From assembly GCF_011758655.1 (NCBI RefSeq), contig NZ_JAAMPA010000002.1:620001-684000 (forward strand): DNA of 64,000 bases, given 5' to 3'. The notes under the pieces were generated by a model. It saw only the letters and a program-made list of their open reading frames with translations. It ran no database searches and had not been told where the DNA came from. Shown here one piece after another: positions 25,075-37,354 of this stretch. Both the position numbers and the translations under genes were made by a program. How positions within the stretch are numbered: the stretch's first letter is position 1; the number at the start of each line of letters is the position of its first letter. The DNA comes from Modestobacter marinus. GTDB taxonomy: Bacteria; Actinomycetota; Actinomycetes; Mycobacteriales; Geodermatophilaceae.

Positions 25075-25635
25075 ATGAGCGGCATGTCGCTGCCGCGCCG
25101 CGCTGCCCACGCGGTCGCGGGGAGCTCTGTCTCCGAACGGGTGGCCGACGCCCAGGCGTTCGTCTACGCCCCCCTGCTCGACTGGGCGCGACGCAGCCCG
25201 CTGCACAGCGACGTCCTCGGGCACTCCCTGCACCCGGCGCTCACCGACCTCACGATCGGTTGCTGGACCAGCGCGACCCTCCTCGACGTCGTCGGCGGGT
25301 CGGCCTCTCGCCACGCGGCGACCCTGCTGACGGGCGCAGGGGTCGCGGTGGCGGTGCCGACCGCCCTGGCCGGCGCCGCCGACTGGGCGGAGATGACCGG
25401 CAGCCGGCGCAGGGTGGGAGCCGTGCACGCCGCGGGCACCGACATCGCGACCTTCCTCTTCGCCTGGTCACTGGCGGCGAGGTTGGGCGGTCGGCACGCC
25501 ACGGCGGTCCGGCTGGGAGTGGCTGCCAACCTGGTCATGGCGGCCGCCGCGTTCCTGGGCAGCCACCTCGCACTCAACCGGGGCACCGCACGCCGGCCGT
25601 CGGAGGGGATCAGGCAGCCCGTGCGCCCCGGCTGA
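25075..25635 (+). CDS. DUF2231-like integral membrane protein
   Basis: 186 residues. After about 40 residues comes the DUF2231-like core with HPALTDLTIGCWTSATLLDVVGG, then three further hydrophobic spans (LLTGAGVAVAVPTALAGAADW, DIATFLFAWSLAARL, VAANLVMAAAAFLGSHLAL). Conserved His residues (HSLHPALTD, VHAAGTD) resemble haem- or metal-binding positions in this family. Start ATG at 25075, or 25084. The 200-base gap upstream (24872-25074) shows no clear promoter. Confidence 0.72.
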   Translation: MSGMSLPRRAAHAVAGSSVSERVADAQAFVYAPLLDWARRSPLHSDVLGHSLHPALTDLTIGCWTSATLLDVVGGSASRHAATLLTGAGVAVAVPTALAGAADWAEMTGSRRRVGAVHAAGTDIATFLFAWSLAARLGGRHATAVRLGVAANLVMAAAAFLGSHLALNRGTARRPSEGIRQPVRPG

Positions 25636-25647
25636 CCGCGTCGTCCG

Positions 25648-26231
25648 TCAGACCCCGTCGAGCGGGCGGAGCTGCGGCGAGCCGGCCCGCACCTGCGCGG
25701 CGGCCAGCACCCCGATGACGGCGAGGGAGTTGCGGATCGTCCCGTCGAACACCCACTGGACGGCCTGGGCCAGCGGCACCCGCTCCACCGTCATGTCCAG
25801 CTCCTCGTGCTCGACGGTGAAGCCGTCGGGGCGGGCGACGTCGCTGAGCCCCTCGGCCAGGTAGAGCACCACGAGCTCGTCGCAGAAGCCCGGCGAGGGG
25901 TGCTGGGTGGTCAGCAGCGACCAGCGTTCGGCCGACAGCTGCACCTCCTCCGCCAGCTCGCGGCGGGCGGCGTCCACCGGGGGCTCGCCGTCGACGTCGA
26001 GCAGCCCGGCCGGCACCTCCCACAGGTGCGCCCCGACGGGGTGCCGGTACTGGCGGAGCATGACCACCCGGTCCTGGTCGTCCAGGGCCACGACGCCGAC
26101 GGCGCCGGGGTGGTGCACGACCTCGCGCACGCTGTCCCCGCCGCCGGGCATCGCCACGGTGTCCTTGCGCAGCGAGATGATCCGGCCGGCGTAGACCTCC
26201 TCGGAGGCCACGACGTCGTACTCGTGCGCCA

Positions 26232-26232
<1 letters not shown>
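25648..26232 (-). CDS. NUDIX hydrolase, ADP-ribose pyrophosphatase type
   Basis: 194 residues. The Nudix box is GLLDVDGEPPVDAARRELAEEVQ-like, fitting GX5EX7REUXEEXGU at about residues 76-98 with the final Gly replaced. The upstream VREVVHHPGAVGVVALDDQDRVVMLRQYRHP and downstream YLAEGLSD segments are typical of ADP-ribose pyrophosphatases. Position after pyrG matches M. tuberculosis Rv1700. Its ATG (26232) overlaps the pyrG stop by one base. Confidence 0.92.
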
Positions 26233-30371
<4,139 letters not shown>

Positions 30372-30375
<4 letters not shown>

Positions 30376-31523
30376 CGTCGCCCCTCGGGCGGCCCGAGCA
30401 GCTCCCGGTAGAGCTCGACCAGCGCGGCCGCGGTGGCCGCCTCGTCGGGCCAGCTGGCCGCCTGACGGGGGCCGGCCGCCCCCAGCCGGGCGATCTCGGC
30501 GGGGTCGGTGAGCACCCGGGCAACGGTCTCGGCCAGGGCCGCGGCGTCGCCGGCGGGCACCAGCTCCGCGGCGTCCCCGACCAGCTCCGGGATCCCGCCC
30601 ACGGCCGTGGCGACCAGCGGCGTCCCGGCCCGCAGCGCCTCCTGGGCGGTCAGCGACCGCGCCTCCCACACCGAGGGCAGCACGCAGGCGTCCGCGGCGC
30701 CGAGCAGGTCGGCGACGTCGGTGCGCCGCCCCAGCAGGGTCACCGGCAGCCCCTCGGCGGCGATCCGCCGGGAGAGCTCGTCGGCCAGCGGACCGTCCCC
30801 GGCGATGGCCACCAGCGGCTCCGGCCGCAGCCGCGGGTCGGCCGACCACCGGCGGACGGCGTCCAGCAGCGAGTCGTACCCCTTCTGCGGGTGCAGCCGC
30901 CCGATGGCCACGACCAGCGGCCGGCGGTCGTCGTCGAGCCCGAACTCGCGCCGGACCTCGCGACGGTCCCGCCGGGCTGGCTCCAGCGGCGGGGCGGAGA
31001 CCGGGGCGACCCGCACGTCCCGTGCACCGAGCCGGCGGGCGTTGTCCGCCAGGTCGCCGGACGCGGCCAGCACCACGTCGGCGCTCCGGACGGTGGCCCG
31101 CTCGGCGGCCTGCAGCACCCGGCGGCGGACCCCGCCGCCCTCGGGCAGCGCGTTGTGCAGCGTCAGCACCAGCGGCCGGCGACGCCGCCCGGCCGACGCA
31201 CGGGCCGCCGCGGCGACCAGCCCGGCCCGCAGCCCGTGGGCGTGCACCAGGTCCGCCTCCGCGGTGGCCCGGCGCAGTGCGCGGACGGCCCGCAGGTCGG
31301 CGACCGGGTCGAGCCCCGCGGAGATGCCCACCGGGCGGAACTCCGCGCCGGTGGCGGTGAAGCCGAACAGCTCCTCGGTGGCCTGCGGGCCGCAGACCCG
31401 CACGGACGCACCGGAGCGTCCCAGCGCGGACAGCACCGAGCGCAGGTGCGTGCCGACGCCCCCGGTGCTGGTGGCCAGCACCTCGGCGATCCGGCGTCCG
31501 GCCAGGAGAGGCTGTTCGCTCAT
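30372..31523 (-). CDS. Glycosyltransferase, GT4-type (GT-B fold)
   Basis: 383 residues. N-terminal acceptor domain begins VLATSTGGVGTHLRSVLSALG; the C-terminal nucleotide-sugar domain has RPLVVAIGRLHPQKGYDSLLDAV and the E-x7-E region PSVWEARSLTAQEALRAGTPLVATAVGGIPELV. It would transfer a hexose from NDP- or GDP-sugar on the cytoplasmic face. GGAGGGGACCG precedes the ATG, which overlaps the MurJ-like stop (ATGA). Its gene partners indicate a lipid-linked acceptor (inference). Confidence 0.87.
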
Positions 31524-33148
31524 CGGTCCCCTCCTGGTGCCCCGGCGCCCCGCAGGCCCTGGACGGCCGCGGTCAAGGGCCGCCGGGAGGTCCCCATCAT
31601 GACCGCCGCGGCGACCACGAGCACGACCCCGCCGGCCGCCAGCCCGATGCCGACCGCGGCGAGCACGCCGTCCTCGGGCACGGGGTCGGCGCCGAGTGCC
31701 CGCGCGGTGAGCAGGCCGGCCGCACCCGCGAGGACGCCGGCCAGCAGCGCCGGGCCGCCGGTGCGGGCCAGCCCGGCCAGCGCACCGGCGCCGACCTGCC
31801 GGGCCACCACGAGCACGAGCGCCGCCCCGGCCACGGTGACGCCGATGCTGTGCCCGGCGGCCAGCGCGAGCGCGCGGTCGGCCGGGGGCAGCACCGCCGC
31901 CAGCACGAGGTCCGCGGCGACGGCCACCAGCCAGCCACCGACCACGCAGACCGTCGGCGCGCGCCACGTCCCCCGGGCGTACAGGGCGCGGGTGAGCAGC
32001 GCCACCAGCCCGTAGCCCACCAGGCCGGGGGCGAAGGCGGCGATCGCCGACTGGAGCGCGCCCGCGGCGCCGGCGTTCTCCGGTGCGGCCAGGAACACCC
32101 GGGCCATCGGACCGGCGACCGCGACCAGGCCGGCCGCGGCCACCGCACCGCTCACCACGGTGAGGACGACGGCCGGCGCCAGCGCCCGCCGGTACCCGTC
32201 CTCGTCGCCGACCGCGGCCCGCTCGGTGAGCCCCGGGTAGACCGAGGTGGCCAGGGGCACGGCGAGCGCGGCCCACGGCAGCAGGAAGACGGTCATCCCG
32301 GCGAAGTAGGCGACCTGGGTGCCGTCGGGCGCATCGGCGGCCAGCCGGATCGCCACCAGGGCGACCAGCTGCTGGCCGGCGAGGGTGAGCACCCCGGCCA
32401 GCGCGAGGCGGCGCACCCGGGGCGCCGCCCCGACCGGGAAGCGGAGCGAGGGCCGCAGCCCCAGCCGCAGGCCGCGCAGCGGCACCAGCAGGGACGCCGC
32501 GAGCGCGAGGACCCCCAGCGTCGTCCCCACCCCGAGCACCAGCTCGGCCGTGGTGGACAGCTCCCCCACCGTGCGGCTGCCGTCGAGGCCGGCGAACAGC
32601 AGGTAGGCGGAGGCGACCACCAGGGTGGACAGCAGCGGCGCCAGCGCCGGCCCGGCGAACCGGCGGTGCGCCTGCAGCACGCCGGTCAGCACCACCGCGA
32701 TGCCGTAGAGCACCACCTGCGGGGCGAAGACGAGCAGGAAGCGGGCGGCGAGCTCCACCTCGGCCGGGTCGTCCCCGAGCAGCGCCTCGGCGATCGGCCG
32801 GGCGAACAGGGCGAGCAGCCCGGCCAGCGGCACCAGCACCAGCAGGGCCCAGCCCAGCAGCGCGCCGGCCGTGCGGCGCACCTGCTCCCGGTCCCCAGCG
32901 GCGATCCCCCCGGCGAGCATCGGCACGACGAGGCTGGCCAGCGCACCGCCGGCGACCACCTCGAAGACGATGTTCGGGACGTTGTTGGCCGCGACGTAGG
33001 TGTCCGCCGTGCTGCCGGCGCCGACGGCGTTGGTGAACACCACGGTGCGCCCGAACCCGGCCAGCCGGGCCAGCACGGTGAGCACCGAGATCAGCAGCGC
33101 CGCCCCGGCCACACCCTGCACGGCCCGCCGGCGGGTGGTGCTGGTCAT
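31520..33148 (-). CDS. MurJ/MviN-family lipid flippase paralogue
   Basis: 542 residues with about 14 hydrophobic segments. It begins VQGVAGAALLISVLTVLARLAGFGRTVVFTNAVGAGSTADTYVAANNVPNIVFEVVAGGALASLVVPML, the MviN/MurJ opening (the R-x-G-F and A-N-x-x-P-N motifs). MurJ moves lipid II outward. Actinobacteria usually carry the main MurJ near the chromosome end (Rv3910), so this copy in the steAB-pyrG region may be a paralogue for another lipid-linked sugar. Weak ribosome site at ATG 33148; 46 bases separate it from the MraY-like gene. Confidence 0.85.
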   Translation of the reverse strand: MTSTTRRRAVQGVAGAALLISVLTVLARLAGFGRTVVFTNAVGAGSTADTYVAANNVPNIVFEVVAGGALASLVVPMLAGGIAAGDREQVRRTAGALLGWALLVLVPLAGLLALFARPIAEALLGDDPAEVELAARFLLVFAPQVVLYGIAVVLTGVLQAHRRFAGPALAPLLSTLVVASAYLLFAGLDGSRTVGELSTTAELVLGVGTTLGVLALAASLLVPLRGLRLGLRPSLRFPVGAAPRVRRLALAGVLTLAGQQLVALVAIRLAADAPDGTQVAYFAGMTVFLLPWAALAVPLATSVYPGLTERAAVGDEDGYRRALAPAVVLTVVSGAVAAAGLVAVAGPMARVFLAAPENAGAAGALQSAIAAFAPGLVGYGLVALLTRALYARGTWRAPTVCVVGGWLVAVAADLVLAAVLPPADRALALAAGHSIGVTVAGAALVLVVARQVGAGALAGLARTGGPALLAGVLAGAAGLLTARALGADPVPEDGVLAAVGIGLAAGGVVLVVAAAVMMGTSRRPLTAAVQGLRGAGAPGGDR

Positions 33149-33194
33149 CGCCGGCCCCGCCCGCGGGGACGTCCCCCCGGGTGCTGCACGACGG

Positions 33195-34037
33195 TCACGC
33201 CCGGCGGCGGCCGAGCCGGTCGAGCTCCCGCAGGCCTGGGGTCGACTCGATGACCCGGGTGAAGCTGACCTTCTCGCTGGCCAGGGTGAGTGCAGTGACC
33301 GCACCGAGCAGCCCGGCCCGGGAGCCCCGCCCCGGCAACGCGGCCAGCCGCAGGCCGAGCAGGGCGCCGACGGCGTTGGCCCCGCAGTCGCCGAGCATGA
33401 CCCGCTCCCCGAGGTCCGCGGGCAGCACGGCCAGGCCCGCGCCCAGCGGGCCGGCGACCAGCCCACCGGCGGGGCCGCCCACGGTGGCCGCGGACAGCAG
33501 CACGGCGGCCTTGGCGGCCCGGCCGGGACGCAGGTCCAGCAGGTTGACCAGGTTCGCCGTCCCGGCGACCAGACCGGTGGTCAGCACGGCGTCGACGACG
33601 GCGGCGGCCCCGGTCCCCCGGCGGGTCAGCACGGCGGCGACCGCCGCGGCGGCACCGATCCCGGCGACCTTCACCGCACCCGCCGACACCCGCCCGGCCC
33701 GCAGCGCGGCCAGGTGACCGGCCAGCCCCTTGTCCCGGGCCTGCTCCGGCCGGGCGCCGGCCAGGTCGTCGTAGCCGCCCACCGCTCCGGCGACGGCACC
33801 GACGACGGCGGCCGCCACCCGCTGACCCGCCGGGGCGCCGAGCACCGCCGACCCGGTCGCGGTGACGGCCAGCACCGGGCCACCCAGCAGGGTCACCGGG
33901 CGCCCGGCGTAGTTGGTGCGCCGCCACGGCGCCCCCACCGGGCGGGTGGTGAGCGTGTCGGCGCCGGCCAGGCCGGCCAGCGCAGCCCCGGCGGCGCCCG
34001 CGGCGAGCGCGGCGCGCGTGCGGACCGACCCGGTCAC
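33195..34037 (-). CDS. MraY/WecA-like polyprenyl-phosphate sugar-1-phosphate transferase, variant active site
   Basis: 280 residues, hydrophobic throughout (8-9 spans). It keeps parts of the family's motifs: GGYDDLAG (normally the DD metal-binding pair), NLVNLLDLRPGRAAK where MraY/WecA have NxxNxxDGxDGL, and VMLGDCGANAVGALLG (MGDxGS). The third Asp region is rewritten to DLRPGRA, so substrate or even activity may differ. The GTG start overlaps the steB stop (GTGA). Likely loads a sugar phosphate on a polyprenyl carrier for the flippase and glycosyltransferase downstream. Confidence 0.7.
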   Translation of the reverse strand: MTGSVRTRAALAAGAAGAALAGLAGADTLTTRPVGAPWRRTNYAGRPVTLLGGPVLAVTATGSAVLGAPAGQRVAAAVVGAVAGAVGGYDDLAGARPEQARDKGLAGHLAALRAGRVSAGAVKVAGIGAAAAVAAVLTRRGTGAAAVVDAVLTTGLVAGTANLVNLLDLRPGRAAKAAVLLSAATVGGPAGGLVAGPLGAGLAVLPADLGERVMLGDCGANAVGALLGLRLAALPGRGSRAGLLGAVTALTLASEKVSFTRVIESTPGLRELDRLGRRRA

Positions 34038-34987
34038 GGGACGGGCGTGGGCACCGGCTGGGCGCCCTCGCCGATGCCGTACTGGCCGGAGGTGCCCGTG
34101 GCCTCGGCGGCCAGCGCGAGCACGGTGCTGATCTGGCCGGCCGGGGTGTCGGCGTTGTCGATCGTGGACAGCCCGTCGGAGAGCGGCCGGTCCGCGCGGA
34201 CCGCGCCGACCAGGCCGCCGTCCTCGACCGCGGCGAGGTCACCGGCGATGACGGCGCCGGAACCGCGGGCGTCCAGCGCGGTGGCCAACTGGACGATGGC
34301 GGTGGTGCGCTCCTCGGCGTCGTCGCCGGAGGCGGTGCCCGCGGTCAGCAGCACGGCGAAGTCGGCCGGGGCCACCGAGGAGGTGTCCCGGCTGAGCACC
34401 TCGAGCTCCTCGAGCCCGGCCAGCACCGAGGCGGTGGCCGAGGGGTCGGGGACGACGCCGGCGTCCTCGCTGCCGGTGCCGGGGACGACGAGCACGTCGG
34501 CCAGCACGTCGGCGAGGAGCTCACCGGTGTCGTCGCTCTCCGCAGGCGTGACGCCGGGCGGCAGCCCGGGGCCGGTCAGGTAGCTGCGCAGGGCCGCCTC
34601 GTTGGCCGGGTCACCGAACCCCGCGGGCAGCCGCACGGTGCCGCTGACGGTGGCCCCGGCGTCGGCCAGCAGCGCGGTGACGCCCTCGACCGTCTCGGCC
34701 GGGACCTCCTCGCTGCCGACGACGAGCAGCACGCTGCGCTCGGCCAGGGTGTCGGCGACCAGCGCGGGGCCGACCGCCTGCTCGAAGCTGCCGACCCGGT
34801 CCAGCGCGGTCTGCAGCTCCTGGGTCTCGTCCTCCAGCAGCCGCTTGTCGTCCTGGAGGGCGGCCACCTGGTTCTGCAGGTTCGTCAGCACCGGCCCGTT
34901 GAGCTGCGTGGTGCCGATGACGATCCCCAGGGCCACGGCCAGGAAGACCGCGATCAGGGAGACCAGGTGGTAGCGGAAGTCGATCAC
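34034..34987 (-). CDS. steB: SteB/MctB-like (Rv1698 family) membrane-anchored protein
   Basis: 317 residues. A single N-terminal membrane anchor (MIDFRYHLVSLIAVFLAVALGIVIG) is followed by a coiled-coil (residues about 30-65) and an extracytoplasmic domain rich in Asp, Glu and Ala. The MIDFRYH start is the family hallmark; mycobacterial Rv1698 was described as the copper-related MctB, and corynebacterial SteB as an activator of septal peptidoglycan hydrolysis. Ends in a short Pro-rich tail. GTG at 34987 overlaps the steA stop (GTGA). Confidence 0.88.
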   Translation of the reverse strand: MIDFRYHLVSLIAVFLAVALGIVIGTTQLNGPVLTNLQNQVAALQDDKRLLEDETQELQTALDRVGSFEQAVGPALVADTLAERSVLLVVGSEEVPAETVEGVTALLADAGATVSGTVRLPAGFGDPANEAALRSYLTGPGLPPGVTPAESDDTGELLADVLADVLVVPGTGSEDAGVVPDPSATASVLAGLEELEVLSRDTSSVAPADFAVLLTAGTASGDDAEERTTAIVQLATALDARGSGAVIAGDLAAVEDGGLVGAVRADRPLSDGLSTIDNADTPAGQISTVLALAAEATGTSGQYGIGEGAQPVPTPVP

Positions 34988-36168
34988 GAGAAGAGGTTCT
35001 CCAACCAGAACACGAAGCTGTCCCATTGGTCGATGAGCAGGTCGAGGTAGACGCGGCCGGCGGTGGACACGGCGAGCGCGGCGGTGATCGACAGGAGGGC
35101 GGCCAGCACGAGCAGCACGAGGGCCAGGGTGGAGATCCGGCTGCGGTACAGCCGGCTCACGCCCTTGGCGTCGACGAGCTTCCCGCCCAGCCGGAGCCGG
35201 GTGAGGAAGGTCGAGGCCATGCCCCCGCGGCCCTTGTCCAGGAACTCGACCAGCGTGGCGTGGGTGCCGACGGCGACGATCAGCGTGGCGCCCTTCTCGT
35301 CGGCCAGCAGCATCGCGATGTCCTCGCTGGTCGCCGCGGCCGGGAAGGTGATGGCCTCGACCCCGAGGTCGGTGACCCGCTGGAGGCCGGGCGCGCGACC
35401 GTCGGGGTAGGCGTGCACGACCACCTCGGCGCCGCACCGGAGCACGGAGTCGCTCACCGAGTCCATGTCGCCGATGATCATGTCCGGCTGGTAGCCGGCC
35501 TCCTTGAGCGCGTCGGCGCCGCCGTCCACCCCGATGAGCACCGGGCGGTAGTCCCGGATGTAGGGGCGCAGGGCCTGGAGGTCCTCCTTGTAGTCGTACC
35601 CGCGGACGACGACCAGCACGTGCCGGCCCTCGATCCGGGTCGTGACGTCGGGGACGCCCACCCCGTCGAGCAGCAGCGCGCGCTCGCGCTTCATGTACTC
35701 CATGGTGTTGGCGGCGAACGCCTCCAACTGCGCCGACAGCCCGGCCCGCGCCTCGGCCATCGCGGCGGCGACGGTCTCCGGGGTCTGCTCGACGCCCTCG
35801 GCCACGACGGTGTCACCGGCGTAGAGCTGGTTGCCCTCCAGCCGGACCTCGGTGCCCTCCTTCAGCTGGGCGAGGACCTCCTTGCCCACCCCGTCGACCA
35901 GCGGGATGCCCGCCTCGACCAGGATCCCCGGGCCGAGGTTGGGGTACCGGCCGGAGATGCTCGGCGAGGCGTTGACGACGGCGGCGACCTTGCCCGCCAC
36001 GAGCGAGTCGGCGCTCACGCGGTCGATGTCCAGGTGGTCGATCACGGCGATCTCGCCCGGCCGGAGCCGCTTGGTCAGGTTCTTGGTCCGCCGGTCGACG
36101 CGGACGGTGCCGGTCACGCCGGGAGCCGTGTCGGACGACCGTCCGCGCCGCAGGGTGCCGATGCGCAT
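34984..36168 (-). CDS. steA: SteA (Rv1697 family), thiamin-pyrophosphokinase-like membrane protein
   Basis: 394 residues. The large N-terminal part contains GEIAVIDHLDIDRVSADSLVAGKVAAVVNASPSISGRYPNLGP and a TPK-like segment (LIGVDGGADALKEAGYQPDMIIGDMDSVSDSVL). A single span near the C-terminus (LALVLLVLAALLSITAALAVS) precedes a short tail. In Corynebacterium, SteA with SteB controls cell separation through RipA. Gene order recN-steA-steB-pyrG is conserved (Rv1696-Rv1699), but four extra genes are inserted here. ATG at 36168 with GGGAG upstream. Confidence 0.9.
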   Translation of the reverse strand: MRIGTLRRGRSSDTAPGVTGTVRVDRRTKNLTKRLRPGEIAVIDHLDIDRVSADSLVAGKVAAVVNASPSISGRYPNLGPGILVEAGIPLVDGVGKEVLAQLKEGTEVRLEGNQLYAGDTVVAEGVEQTPETVAAAMAEARAGLSAQLEAFAANTMEYMKRERALLLDGVGVPDVTTRIEGRHVLVVVRGYDYKEDLQALRPYIRDYRPVLIGVDGGADALKEAGYQPDMIIGDMDSVSDSVLRCGAEVVVHAYPDGRAPGLQRVTDLGVEAITFPAAATSEDIAMLLADEKGATLIVAVGTHATLVEFLDKGRGGMASTFLTRLRLGGKLVDAKGVSRLYRSRISTLALVLLVLAALLSITAALAVSTAGRVYLDLLIDQWDSFVFWLENLFS

Positions 36169-36246
36169 GGGGTCGATGCTCCCACGGGCCGATCGGACCC
36201 TTCCCTCCCGACGCGCGAGTGCGACCAACCCCTCACGCTCGGTGAG

Positions 36247-36292
36247 CGACACCAGGTGTCGGCCGACTCGCCGGGGCGATGACCGGGTGTCG
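36247..36292. promoter_or_regulatory. Palindromic TetR operator between steA and tetR
   Basis: CGACACC-A-GGTGTCG at 36247-36261 is a perfect 7-1-7 palindrome, and the half-site GGTGTCG recurs at 36286-36292. It lies between the divergent steA and TetR genes, 70-90 bases before the TetR start, so autoregulation and possible control of steA are likely. Confidence 0.65.
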
Positions 36293-36320
36293 CTGCCCGG
36301 GGACGGGACCGGCCCGTCAC

Positions 36321-36326
36321 TAGCGT
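36321..36326 (+). promoter_or_regulatory. -10 element for leaderless TetR mRNA
   Basis: TAGCGT at 36321-36326 fits the actinobacterial -10 (TANNNT). The GTG at 36334 lies exactly seven bases beyond it, where transcription would begin, and no ribosome site is present upstream. No clear -35. Confidence 0.45.
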
Positions 36327-36333
36327 GACTGCT

Positions 36334-37296
36334 GTGACTGCAGGGGCCTCCGCGCGCCGGAGTACAGCGACCGACCTGCTCGCCGACGACGCCGCCGCGC
36401 CGGACGTCGAGCCCACCAGCACCGCCGCCGGCGACCCGGCGAACACCGCGCCCGGAGCGGCGGAGCCGCCGTCCGCCCGGGTGGTGCCGTTGCCGTCCCG
36501 GCCGCCGGTCCCCGCCGCCGCGACTCCCCCTGCGGCGGTGGCCCCGAACACGACAGAACGGCTGCCGGCCGAGCCCACCGGCCCGGCCGGCAGCGCCGCC
36601 CAGCCGGCGGGCGAGCCCGCGGACGCGGCCGGCCCCGGCCGGCGCGCCCGGCGGCGGGAGCGGCGCGGCCCCGACCTCCGGGAGCAGCGCCGCCAGCGCA
36701 CCCGGGAGGCCATCGTCGACGCGGCGGCCGAGCTGTTCGCCGAGCGGGGCTTCGACCACGTCAGCGTGCTCCAGATCGCCCAGCGGGCCGGGGTCGTGGA
36801 GAAGACCGTCTTCAACCACTTCCCGGTCAAGGAGGGGCTGGTCTTCGAGGCCGACCCGCCGATGCGGGCGGCGCTGCTGGACGCCGTCCGCCGGCGCCCG
36901 GCCGGGGAGTCGGCCGCGGCTGCCGCCGGTGGCTTCGTCGTCGTGGCGGTGAGCCAGCTCGGCTCCCCCGCGGCGGCCGAGGGCGTCGCCGAGATGGCCC
37001 GGATCATCCGCGGCAGCCGGACGCTGCAGGCCCGGGAGCGGGAGATCCTCGGCGCGCTCACCGACACCCTGGCCGAGCAGATCACCCTGGAGACCCGCGC
37101 CGCCCCCGGGGACCTGGAGCCGTGGCTGGCCGCGAACGCCGTCCTGGGCCTGTACTCGGCGCTGCTGGAGCTGGCCCGGGACCGGGTGCTGGCCGGCGAG
37201 TCCGGTGCCGAGCTGGTCAGCGAGCTGCGCGCCCGCGGCCGCCGCGGGCTCGCGCTGCTGCAGTTCGGCCTGGCCGGCTACGCCAAGCGCTCTTGA
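36334..37296 (+). CDS. TetR-family regulator with long disordered N-terminus
   Basis: 320 residues. The first about 110 are Ala/Pro/Thr-rich low complexity; a basic RRARRRERRGPDLREQRRQRT stretch then leads into the TetR HTH (REAIVDAAAELFAERGFDHVSVLQIAQRAGVVEKTVFNHFPVKEGLV). The ligand domain is not recognisable by eye. GTG at 36334 chosen because of a leaderless arrangement; GTG at 36325 would overlap the -10. Divergent from steA with a palindrome between them, so its targets may include the envelope cassette. Confidence 0.85.
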   Translation: MTAGASARRSTATDLLADDAAAPDVEPTSTAAGDPANTAPGAAEPPSARVVPLPSRPPVPAAATPPAAVAPNTTERLPAEPTGPAGSAAQPAGEPADAAGPGRRARRRERRGPDLREQRRQRTREAIVDAAAELFAERGFDHVSVLQIAQRAGVVEKTVFNHFPVKEGLVFEADPPMRAALLDAVRRRPAGESAAAAAGGFVVVAVSQLGSPAAAEGVAEMARIIRGSRTLQAREREILGALTDTLAEQITLETRAAPGDLEPWLAANAVLGLYSALLELARDRVLAGESGAELVSELRARGRRGLALLQFGLAGYAKRS

Positions 37297-37301
37297 GGGA
37301 C

Positions 37302-37345
37302 CCCGCACTCCCCGCACCGCTCGCGGGCGGTGCGGGCAGTGCGGG
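37302..37345. terminator. Bidirectional nested hairpin between tetR and recN
   Basis: CCCGCACT (37302-37309) pairs with AGTGCGGG (37338-37345), and inside it CCGCACCG (37312-37319) pairs with CGGTGCGG (37328-37335). It fills the 58-base gap between the two convergent genes. Confidence 0.7.
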
Positions 37346-37354
37346 CCTGACGGT

